Assembly (NCBI GenBank): GCA_023396665.1
Contig: JAEWVL010000477.1
Location: 1-5,260 of the forward strand
DNA length: 5,260 nt
Direction of reading: 5' to 3'
Source of the DNA: Spirochaetota bacterium
Lineage (GTDB): Bacteria; Spirochaetota; UBA4802; JAFGJZ01
Under the pieces are notes generated by a model that did not search any database, was not told the origin of the DNA, and saw only the letters and a list, made by a program, of their open reading frames with translations. Each line of letters starts with the position of its first letter. Position 1 is the stretch's first letter. Positions 1 through 5,260 of this stretch are shown here, piece by piece. The position numbers and the translations under genes are program-made.

Positions 1-1367
1 ATGACTCTGAAGAGACCGTAAAGAAGGCTTACGCCAGTGGAGCGAGTGATTACATACGGAAGCCTTTCTACCCTATTGAAGTTGAGTCAAAAATCCGGCT
101 CTTTGCTGAAAATATTCAATTCAGAAAGAATCTGAGCATGTTATATAACGGTGTTCGTCTGTTTGGAAAAAAACTTTTCAGACTAACCAGACTGATAAAC
201 GCGAACATCAATGACTCCTCAAGGCATGACATACTTTCTTCTCTGAAATCACTTGCCGGCATAATCGGAACACCATACAGCGAGGCCGTTTTTCACGACA
301 ATGGAGAAGAACACTATTCTTTCCTGTATTCAAGTGACACGGAAAAATACATCCCCTATAAGCAGCTTATTGAGACCCGACCCGAAATAGCATCTTCACA
401 CGCTACACAGGAGCAGCTGACGATTCAGAGGGAATACGGAGATCTGCAGGTTTACTGCTTCAAGCTCGAATTTGATCCGCTTACCCTGGGAATGCTGATA
501 CTGGAAACCTATGAGCCCCTGGCGAGAGAATCCATTGAGCTGGTAAGTCTCTATCTTGATTTTCTGTCGCTAAAAGGATCCGATCTTCTTGTAAGAGACA
601 AGCTTGCGGCTGAACTCCGGAAAGACCGGCACGAACTCTCGAAGGTGCGATCCATTCAGGTGCAGCTTATACCAGATTTTGACGAGCTGCTGAATTACGA
701 AGTGGGTTATTCGTACATACCCATCGATGAGATTTCCGGTGATTTTCTGGATGCATTCTATATCGACAGCAGCACCTATCAGTTTGTGGTATGCGATGTC
801 TCCGGACATGGTTTTGCGTCCAGTTTCATCGGATCATATATACGCGCCGTTGTCAGATCCATATCCGCCGAGATTCAGGATCCGGCTGTCATAATGACGA
901 CCCTCAACAAAATAATCACCCATACACTGTCACGACTAAATTACTTCGCGACAATAGTACTGTGGCAGGTGAATAGTAACGACGGCCATAGCCGACTGGT
1001 ATCGGCCGGTCATCCCCCTGTCATGAAATACGATGCGGACACAAAAAAAGTGGCGCTTATCGACAACACGGGCCCCATGATCGGCCTTTTTCAGGATGCG
1101 ACATTTGACACGCAGACGATAGAAATGAATAAAAACGACATGCTTATCATTTATACCGATGGCCTCTTTGAGGCCATGAGCCCGGAGAATAAACTCTTCG
1201 GAACAAAAAATCTCGCATTGAGCTTCGAAGCTGCAATAACAGACGATCACCTGCGGAAACCCAGCGACATCATTCACTCTGTTTTAGGTACTGTTTACCA
1301 GTACACGGACTACATGATGCTTGAAGATGATGTCACCGTGTTGTGTATCAGGAAACGGGACGCTTGA
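1..1367 (+). CDS. Response regulator with C-terminal PP2C-type (RsbU/SpoIIE-like) serine phosphatase, 5'-partial
   Basis: The frame starting at base 3 is open from the window edge to the TGA at 1365-1367, giving 454 visible residues. Residues 9-23 read AYASGASDYIRKPFY, the typical end of a CheY-like receiver with the conserved Lys20-Pro21. The phospho-acceptor Asp lies upstream of the window. A helical linker follows, then a divergent GAF-like region (about 75-190; LGMLILETYEPLARESIELV is typical of a GAF end), a charged helix (about 195-220) and a PP2C domain (about 225-452). All four acidic metal-site motifs of PP2C are visible: ISGDF (Asp247), CDVSGHG (Asp265), YTDGLFEA (Asp386) and EDDVTVL (about Asp443), so it should be active. 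Family knowledge: such enzymes dephosphorylate a STAS-type anti-sigma antagonist or a similar phosphoserine protein, controlled by receiver phosphorylation. The partner kinase and the target are not in view. The ATG at 138 is internal, because receiver sequence precedes it in frame. The gene overlaps the 3' end of the convergent downstream gene by 20 bases. Confidence 0.93.
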   Translation, partial: DSEETVKKAYASGASDYIRKPFYPIEVESKIRLFAENIQFRKNLSMLYNGVRLFGKKLFRLTRLINANINDSSRHDILSSLKSLAGIIGTPYSEAVFHDNGEEHYSFLYSSDTEKYIPYKQLIETRPEIASSHATQEQLTIQREYGDLQVYCFKLEFDPLTLGMLILETYEPLARESIELVSLYLDFLSLKGSDLLVRDKLAAELRKDRHELSKVRSIQVQLIPDFDELLNYEVGYSYIPIDEISGDFLDAFYIDSSTYQFVVCDVSGHGFASSFIGSYIRAVVRSISAEIQDPAVIMTTLNKIITHTLSRLNYFATIVLWQVNSNDGHSRLVSAGHPPVMKYDADTKKVALIDNTGPMIGLFQDATFDTQTIEMNKNDMLIIYTDGLFEAMSPENKLFGTKNLALSFEAAITDDHLRKPSDIIHSVLGTVYQYTDYMMLEDDVTVLCIRKRDA

Positions 1368-2151
1368 AGGCACGCAGCCTGAAATCCTCAATTATCTCCA
1401 ACGCACGGTCACGTACGCCTATAAGCGCGCCGTAGCCGGTTTTATCTGAAAAAAGAGCGATCAGCAACTGCTTCTGCTGCTGACTGATATGCGTTTTGGA
1501 AAACTGAATGGGCAGATCGAATTCAGGCAGACGCTCACAAATCACCTCGTCACAGAAATCCGCGCAATCATGCAGAAAAAATGCGGTCTCTTTGAGATAG
1601 GCGTTTTTCGCTTTCTCATTTTCCAGCTCACTAGTGCCCTTACGGGACAAAAACAGCGCGTAATCCTCCAGCTTCTGGGGCAAGCGCGATCCGGAAAGCG
1701 CACCAACCGCATCAAGCGATCTGTCAAGAGCCAGCAGCACATCACGCATCGGTCCCTGCGGAACGACAATCCACAGAACGGGAAAATATGCCGAAGCGAA
1801 TTCGGCAAGCGCACCTGCCATATGAGGTGTTTCAAAATCCGCATTTTCGTGAAACTTCAAGGGCTTGTATTTTTTAATGTTCTCCAGCTGGGCATCGATA
1901 ATCCTGTCGATTTTCTCGGAAAAAGAACTGCGGTTTTTGGCTTTTTCATATTTCTCGCGAAGCTGCTCGAAAGCCGCTATCTCCGCCAGGATGAAAGCGT
2001 TCAAATCCATGCGCTTAACTAATGCAAATTTGAATCGATCTTCGAAAGGACTGCGATCAAACCATTTTTTTGAATATTTTGCCGCATACTCATCGTATTT
2101 TTCACGAAGCTTTTGAATGAGTGTATCGGTCTCTGAAGATGAAAGTTTCAT
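1348..2151 (-). CDS. Conserved-looking hypothetical protein, soluble and alpha-helical, 267 aa
   Basis: I do not recognise this family. I chose the ATG at 2151-2149 because AAAGGTGG (2163-2156) precedes it by four bases. Upstream in-frame starts would extend the protein by up to 44 residues through sequence with no comparable ribosome site. The protein is rich in charged helices. The first 100 residues (REKYDEYAAKYSKKWFDRSPFEDRF, then several Lys/Glu-rich helices) look like a helical bundle or coiled coil. Residues 108-145 are more hydrophobic (ASAYFPVLWIVVPQGPM) but too short and polar to be a clear membrane segment. There is no signal peptide, so it is probably cytoplasmic. The C-terminal third carries FFLHDCADF (191-199), FSDKTGY (234-240) and EDFRLRA (255-261), which resemble motifs in the same order in the divergent 641-residue neighbour. 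The coding density and convincing ribosome site make it a real gene. The long plus-strand frame across it (1489-2022) has no credible start or family and is a shadow. Function is unknown. Confidence 0.82.
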   Translation of the reverse strand: MKLSSSETDTLIQKLREKYDEYAAKYSKKWFDRSPFEDRFKFALVKRMDLNAFILAEIAAFEQLREKYEKAKNRSSFSEKIDRIIDAQLENIKKYKPLKFHENADFETPHMAGALAEFASAYFPVLWIVVPQGPMRDVLLALDRSLDAVGALSGSRLPQKLEDYALFLSRKGTSELENEKAKNAYLKETAFFLHDCADFCDEVICERLPEFDLPIQFSKTHISQQQKQLLIALFSDKTGYGALIGVRDRALEIIEDFRLRAFKRPVS

Positions 2152-2155
2152 ACAA

Positions 2156-2163
2156 CCACCTTT
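2156..2163 (-). promoter_or_regulatory. Ribosome binding site fixing the start of the minus-strand gene
   Basis: On the minus strand AAAGGTGG lies four bases before the ATG at 2151. It is the only good Shine-Dalgarno match near any in-frame start of this gene, and it decides the 267-residue start over the longer 311-residue frame. Confidence 0.7.
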
Positions 2164-2179
2164 TACAGCAACATGCGCG

Positions 2180-2208
2180 TATCGTCGCAAATATATTCCA
2201 GATGTCAA
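2180..2208 (-). promoter_or_regulatory. Candidate sigma-70-type promoter for the minus-strand gene
   Basis: Read on the minus strand, a perfect TTGACA -35 box (2208-2203) is followed after 16 to 17 bases by GACGAT/ACGATA (about 2186-2180), only a weak match to TATAAT. The spacer is AT-rich (GGAATATATTT). Transcription would begin around 2173, leaving a leader of about 20 bases before the ATG at 2151. The -35 box and position are convincing; the -10 is not. Confidence 0.35.
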
Positions 2209-2225
2209 ACAGGAACTCCGCTGTA

Positions 2226-2249
2226 GCGTTATTTTTTGTGACATAACGC
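2226..2249. repeat. 7-bp inverted repeat in the divergent control region
   Basis: GCGTTAT (2226-2232) and ATAACGC (2243-2249) are perfect inverted copies separated by 10 T-rich bases. The dyad lies upstream of the candidate minus-strand promoter and between the two divergent genes. It could be an operator for a dimeric regulator. It is too short and poorly placed to be called a terminator. A chance occurrence is possible. Confidence 0.4.
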
Positions 2250-2296
2250 AAATCGGCACAACTGTTCCCCGAACCGCCATCATGCCGCTTTTTTGT

Positions 2297-2342
2297 ATTG
2301 ACAGCAGCCGTCTCAGAGGACGAACTCAGAGTAATCGACAGC
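2297..2342. repeat. Nested short direct repeats just before the plus-strand unit
   Basis: Two perfect CTCAGAG copies (2312-2318 and 2325-2331), 13 bases apart, are flanked by two near-identical 9-mers, ATTGACAGC (2297-2305) and ATCGACAGC (2334-2342). The block ends 17 bases before the ATG at 2360. The first 9-mer contains a perfect TTGACA (2298-2303), but I see no -10 box 16 to 18 bases downstream, so I do not call a promoter. The arrangement could be a regulator binding site, but the elements are short. Confidence 0.35.
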
Positions 2343-2359
2343 CAGAAACGGATAGGGCC

Positions 2360-4285
2360 ATGAGAAGCACACCTCAAAGCGAAGAACGCCGGCTAGAGCG
2401 TCTTGCTAAAAACATGATTGTCTCACGAGATATTCCACCCGCGAAAATGGAAGCGGTTCGCGCCCTGCTCGAAAACCCGACACTGAACCCGAAAGAGAAA
2501 TACACGACGATAATCGAACTCATACGTCCCTGTCCCGATAAACGTCCGGTCGCGGAAAATACAAGACCGGCAGCAAAATCCGCCCCTTCAGCAAGACCGA
2601 CGGCAAGTCCAAGAACGGCAAGTCCGATACCAGCTCAAAGCAGAGATACTTTGTACGGGGCGGAATTTGTCGATGCCATATACAATTCGATGAAACCCCA
2701 CGGTTTGTTTCAAAAGCGGCTTCTGATAAAATCATCAAATCCGCTTGGATTCTGGTTCAAGAAACGGCTGGTCCCATCCCCCCGTTTTTTCAAAGCCTTT
2801 TCGAGAATCAACTCTTATCAGGAATTGTTGCTGCTTCGCCTTCCGGCCATTATGCAGAAAATTGTAGAAGACCCCGATATTGAAGATCCGACGGTATATA
2901 ATCATCTACGCTTACTTCAAAAATGGTTAATGGACACCCCCTTTGCGAAACTCAACTACCAAACGGCGCGATGGCTTGATGCGCCGAACTTCGAAGCTGA
3001 ACTCAAACAGTATATAAAGAATTACCTGTTTTTCGAACGCATGGAAAGCGGACTGAAAGAGCGTATCATTCTCACCTTCGAAGATAAACTGCGAGTTTGC
3101 GAGGATCTGATCAAAAGCCCTGACGCCGAAGGTTCTGCCGTAAATCTTAAAAGAGAGAAAGAGATATTCAACTACCTGAGCACGCTGCGCTCCTTTCTGC
3201 CGACACCCGCCGCGCAAAACGGCGCGATCGACTCATGGTTGCGTGCCTTCTGCGGAATAAATTCACTTGGTGAATTTCTGGTTTTTACCGTTGAAGCGCT
3301 GATCAGCAAACGACGGGTAGAAAAATCCGAGATCGGTAACTCCTGGAATATCGGCCAGATTACGGTAAACGGCATAACCTGGGATTGCGGCGTTGATGTT
3401 CTGAAAAAGGCCGGCAAAGACGAGATTTCACTTCGTTTGAAACGGGCGGAATATCTGAAAAATGCGCTTGAACCCTACGATCAGTTGCTTGAACTGGTAA
3501 CAATAAAAATTGACGGCCGCCAGGTTCTCGAAAAGGCGTTTGATGAGCACTGGCACATTATCAGCAAGCGGCGCAGCGAATACGCTGATTTTTACCAGAA
3601 CAATTTCTTCTATTTTCTTGACGATTGCGTTGACTATTTTATACACGCGTATATACCGTTTCTCGACGGCTCACCGTTTCTTTTTTTAACGCCCGATAAG
3701 AAGATCATAGAATCTTCAATTTTTTCTACCGGGTACTTTGAGGCGAAAATTTCATCGCTTTACGATCTTCAGGGACAGTTGCATGATTACCGTACGGCGA
3801 ATCCGAATCAAATGATCGCCTATGACGAGATTCGGCGAATTATGAGCGGGCGGCTCGCGACAATGGTTCATGTCAAAGTTTTTATTGAACACATCGGTGC
3901 AATTTTTTATTCTTTCGCGAGTGAACTATTTGCGGTGTATCGTGAGCATTTTATCTGGGCTCTGTCAGGCGCAAAAGCGGAAGGATACGAACAGCTGCGA
4001 AGCCCCCTTCTCAGCGGACAAATTTCCGTTCAGCAATCAGAAAAGGGAAGTCCTCTGCCGTTTTACGACGCATTGGTCGCCCGTTCCGATAAGATGACCC
4101 CCATACTTCGCACTTTTATCGGAAAAAGAATCATGAGCGACTCCATTCAAACAGGTATATTTAAAATGATAATAGCATTTTGCTACCAAATGGCGGCAGA
4201 ATGCATGCATCCCGAACTTGAACGCGAGCTGGAAAAGAGACGGGAAATCAAGAATCAAATCGCCCTGCTGGGCGAGCGCAAATGA
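2360..4285 (+). CDS. Uncharacterised 641-aa protein, first gene of the parAB transcription unit
   Basis: I do not recognise this family with certainty. From memory it could be one of the spirochaete-restricted DUF families such as DUF5312, which I cannot verify. I chose the ATG at 2360. The open frame extends back to 2117, but that part overlaps the divergent gene and reads like non-coding sequence. AGGG (2354-2357) precedes the ATG only two bases away, so the ribosome site is mediocre. Visible parts are a small charged helical head (1-57; SEERRLERLAKNMI, PPAKMEAVRALLENP), a Pro/Ala/Ser/Thr/Arg-rich linker (about 60-95) and a large mostly helical body (about 100-641) with many aromatic and charged residues. 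There are no nucleotide-binding loops, no signal peptide and no clear membrane helices, so it is probably cytoplasmic. The C-terminal tail is a charged helix (ELERELEKRREIKNQIALL). The parA start lies only 10 bases after its stop, so co-transcription is very likely. A role in segregation or cell organisation is inference from position only. Confidence 0.87.
   Translation: MRSTPQSEERRLERLAKNMIVSRDIPPAKMEAVRALLENPTLNPKEKYTTIIELIRPCPDKRPVAENTRPAAKSAPSARPTASPRTASPIPAQSRDTLYGAEFVDAIYNSMKPHGLFQKRLLIKSSNPLGFWFKKRLVPSPRFFKAFSRINSYQELLLLRLPAIMQKIVEDPDIEDPTVYNHLRLLQKWLMDTPFAKLNYQTARWLDAPNFEAELKQYIKNYLFFERMESGLKERIILTFEDKLRVCEDLIKSPDAEGSAVNLKREKEIFNYLSTLRSFLPTPAAQNGAIDSWLRAFCGINSLGEFLVFTVEALISKRRVEKSEIGNSWNIGQITVNGITWDCGVDVLKKAGKDEISLRLKRAEYLKNALEPYDQLLELVTIKIDGRQVLEKAFDEHWHIISKRRSEYADFYQNNFFYFLDDCVDYFIHAYIPFLDGSPFLFLTPDKKIIESSIFSTGYFEAKISSLYDLQGQLHDYRTANPNQMIAYDEIRRIMSGRLATMVHVKVFIEHIGAIFYSFASELFAVYREHFIWALSGAKAEGYEQLRSPLLSGQISVQQSEKGSPLPFYDALVARSDKMTPILRTFIGKRIMSDSIQTGIFKMIIAFCYQMAAECMHPELERELEKRREIKNQIALLGERK
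2600..2625 (+). repeat. Short in-frame tandem repeat coding the linker
   Basis: ACGGCAAGTCC occurs at 2600-2610 and again at 2615-2625, a 15-base period encoding TASPR then TASPI. A related CAAGACCG also recurs just upstream. This is the low-complexity linker of the 641-residue protein and may vary in length between strains. It preserves the reading frame. Confidence 0.55.
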
Positions 4286-4291
4286 GGGAGG
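4284..4291 (+). promoter_or_regulatory. Strong ribosome binding site for parA
   Basis: GAGGGAGG, overlapping the stop codon of the upstream gene, sits four bases before the GTG at 4296. It fixes the non-ATG start and shows tight translational coupling with the upstream gene. The upstream ATG at 4218 would add 26 residues in the wrong frame of the preceding gene and has no family match. Confidence 0.8.
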
Positions 4292-4295
4292 AAGA

Positions 4296-5057
4296 GTGGG
4301 TAAAATAATATCAGTTTCAAACCAGAAAGGCGGTGTAGGCAAAACCACCACGACCGTCAATCTTGCGGCATTTCTTGCGGAAAAAGGAAAGAAAGTTCTC
4401 ATCGTCGATATAGATCCCCAGGGCAATGCGGGCTACGGACTGGGGGTCAATGCCGAAGAACTTTCAACTACAGTCTATGAAATGCTCATCGGCGAGCTCA
4501 GTGTCGAAGAAACCATCTTCAACACCGAATTTCCGAATCTCGATATCGTTCCGTCAAATATTCACCTGTCGGGTGCGCAGATCGACCTTATGGATCTTTC
4601 AGGAAAAGAATTCAAACTGAAGGAGTCACTCGGAAAAATCAGAGACTACTATGATTATGTGCTTATCGACTGCCCGCCCTCTCTGGGCCTGCTGACACTT
4701 AACGCTCTGGTGGCAGCCGATTCGGTACTGATACCGCTGCAGTGCGAATATTACGCTCTCGAGGGTCTCAGCCAGCTACTGAGAATTATCTCCATGGTGC
4801 AGGAATCACTGAACAAATCGCTCTCCATCGAAGGGGTGGTTCTCACGATGTATGATTCCAGAACAAAGCTCTCGCAGCACGTGGTCAGCGATGTACAGGA
4901 GTATTTCAAGGACAAGGTCTTTAAAACAATAATTCCCAGAAACGTAAAACTCTCAGAGGCTCCGTCTTTCGGCAAGCCGATCGGACTTTACGACCCGGCC
5001 TGTCCGGGCAGCGAGACCTATGAAAAACTCGCAGAAGAAATACTCGCGCACGAATAA
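4296..5057 (+). CDS. parA: Chromosome-partitioning ATPase ParA (Soj family), 253 aa, GTG start
   Basis: This is a MinD/ParA-superfamily P-loop ATPase that, with ParB-parS, drives segregation of the chromosome origin. ATP-bound dimers bind the nucleoid non-specifically and ParB stimulates hydrolysis. With the GTG counted as Met1, the N-terminus is MGKIISVSNQKGGVGKTTT. It carries the deviant Walker A KGGVGKT (11-17, with signature Lys11 and catalytic Lys16), the switch/Walker A' segment VDIDPQGN (37-44), Walker B VLIDCPPSLGLLTLNAL (Asp125) and the conserved C-terminal IIPRNVKLSEAPSFGKPI (starting about 212), which supplies basic residues for DNA contact in this family. The length matches chromosomal Soj-type (type Ib-like) ParA proteins, and the N-terminal helix-turn-helix of P1-type plasmid ParA is absent. 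The gene sits 10 bases after the 641-residue gene and 51 bases before parB, as one probable operon. All key residues are intact. A plasmid origin is less likely given the sequence type, but cannot be excluded from this window alone. Confidence 0.97.
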   Translation: MGKIISVSNQKGGVGKTTTTVNLAAFLAEKGKKVLIVDIDPQGNAGYGLGVNAEELSTTVYEMLIGELSVEETIFNTEFPNLDIVPSNIHLSGAQIDLMDLSGKEFKLKESLGKIRDYYDYVLIDCPPSLGLLTLNALVAADSVLIPLQCEYYALEGLSQLLRIISMVQESLNKSLSIEGVVLTMYDSRTKLSQHVVSDVQEYFKDKVFKTIIPRNVKLSEAPSFGKPIGLYDPACPGSETYEKLAEEILAHE

Positions 5058-5099
5058 AAGATCACTGATGCGATACGTGCGCAACCAGTCCAGTATACC

Positions 5100-5104
5100 G
5101 AGGT
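5100..5104 (+). promoter_or_regulatory. Ribosome binding site for parB
   Basis: GAGGT lies four bases before the ATG at 5109. The 51-base gap between parA and parB shows no convincing promoter or terminator, only a TGCG/CGCA pair (5069-5083), so parB is probably translated from the parA message. Confidence 0.6.
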
Positions 5105-5108
5105 TTTA

Positions 5109-5260
5109 ATGAATAAACGAGCACTAGGAAAGGGTCTGGGAGCGATCATCACCACAGCACCCGCTCCGAAAAACGCTGTGGATGCGATTGAGCACACCAT
5201 TGCGGCCGAGAAAGCAAATGCCGTACTTGAGATTGAACTGACCAAAATCGAACCGAACCC
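5109..5260 (+). CDS. parB: Chromosome-partitioning protein ParB (Spo0J), 3'-partial
   Basis: The first 50 residues are visible before the window ends. The N-terminus MNKRALGKGLGAII is the classic ParB start: this Lys/Arg-Gly-Leu-Gly peptide is the segment that contacts ParA and stimulates its ATPase. A variable, Ala-rich linker follows (about 15-40). Then comes EIELTKIEPNP, the opening of the ParB/Srx-like CTPase domain, which in full proteins continues as PxQPR. The helix-turn-helix that reads parS and the dimerisation domain lie beyond the window. Family knowledge: ParB loads at parS, slides as a CTP-dependent clamp and recruits SMC. The position directly after parA on the same strand confirms the identity. 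Confidence 0.95.
   Translation, partial: MNKRALGKGLGAIITTAPAPKNAVDAIEHTIAAEKANAVLEIELTKIEPN

Larger units (their letters stand above)
2152..2359. other. Divergent intergenic control region, 208 bp
   Basis: This is the gap between the two head-to-head genes. It is the only sizeable non-coding stretch in the window and must hold the minus-strand promoter and probably the promoter of the plus-strand unit leading to parAB. Visible elements are a TTGACA hexamer on each strand, an inverted repeat at 2226-2249 and nested short direct repeats at 2297-2342. Both strands have open frames running into it from the flanking genes, but their starts here lack ribosome sites. No RNA gene or terminator hairpin was recognised. 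Confidence 0.7.

Noticed and set aside
1489..2022. Long plus-strand open frame opposite the minus-strand gene
   Set aside because: The translation looks like antisense of a real gene, has no ribosome site and matches no family that I can see.
2298..2326. Sigma-70 promoter on the plus strand from the TTGACA at 2298
   Set aside because: No TATAAT-like hexamer occurs 16 to 18 bases downstream (the position reads CGAACT), so the -35 match alone is not enough.
2117..2359. N-terminal extension of the 641-residue protein to the ATG at 2117
   Set aside because: It would overlap the divergent gene and span the likely promoters. The encoded sequence (Cys-, Arg- and Thr-rich) is unlike the rest of the protein, and no ribosome site precedes the ATG.
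4218..4295. Upstream ATG start for parA
   Set aside because: It adds 26 residues, encoded within the end of the preceding gene, before the invariant ParA N-terminus. The GTG at 4296 has a strong ribosome site.
4870..4890. CACGTG core (4878-4883) inside parA as a possible parS site
   Set aside because: Only the central six bases match the consensus TGTTTCACGTGAAACA; the flanks do not, and the core is expected by chance. I found no good parS in the window.
5069..5083. TGCG/CGCA inverted pair in the parA-parB gap
   Set aside because: Four-base arms with a seven-base loop and no T-tract are too weak for a terminator or operator, and the sequence is unlike parS.

Overview
The window looks like ordinary bacterial chromosome at moderate GC. 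It is densely coded, with strong Shine-Dalgarno sites and no transposases, tRNA, rRNA or CRISPR. It holds five protein genes, two of them cut by the window edges. The best-supported locus is a chromosomal-type parA-parB segregation pair at the right end. My taxonomic guess is a spirochaete (Treponema/Spirochaeta-like). It rests on the general look of the two unrecognised proteins, the receiver-PP2C phosphatase, and a parAB locus that lacks rsmG/mnmG immediately upstream. This is inference from memory, not demonstrated.

Layout. (1) 1-1367, plus strand: the 3' part of a response-regulator/PP2C phosphatase (RsbU/SpoIIE-like). The reading frame is open to the left edge and the first codons encode the end of a receiver domain, so the first ATG at 138 is not the true start. 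(2) 1348-2151, minus strand: a 267-residue soluble, helical protein of unknown function that overlaps the phosphatase gene tail-to-tail by 20 bases. (3) 2152-2359: a 208-base divergent control region with a candidate minus-strand promoter, a 7-bp inverted repeat and nested direct repeats. (4) 2360-4285, plus strand: a 641-residue protein of unknown function with a small helical head, a Pro/Ala/Ser-rich linker and a large alpha-helical body. (5) 4296-5057: parA, starting at GTG 10 bases after gene 4. (6) 5109-5260: the start of parB, cut by the window edge.

How they may work together. The 641-residue gene, parA and parB probably form one transcription unit. ParA (a deviant Walker ATPase) and ParB (a parS-binding CTPase clamp) are the standard chromosome-segregation pair, so the unknown first gene is a candidate accessory factor or simply a co-transcribed passenger. 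The minus-strand gene shares the divergent control region with this unit. By eye, its C-terminus has three short motifs in the same order as in the 641-residue protein, which raises the possibility of two distantly related proteins encoded back to back. The phosphatase belongs to a separate signalling unit entering from the left.
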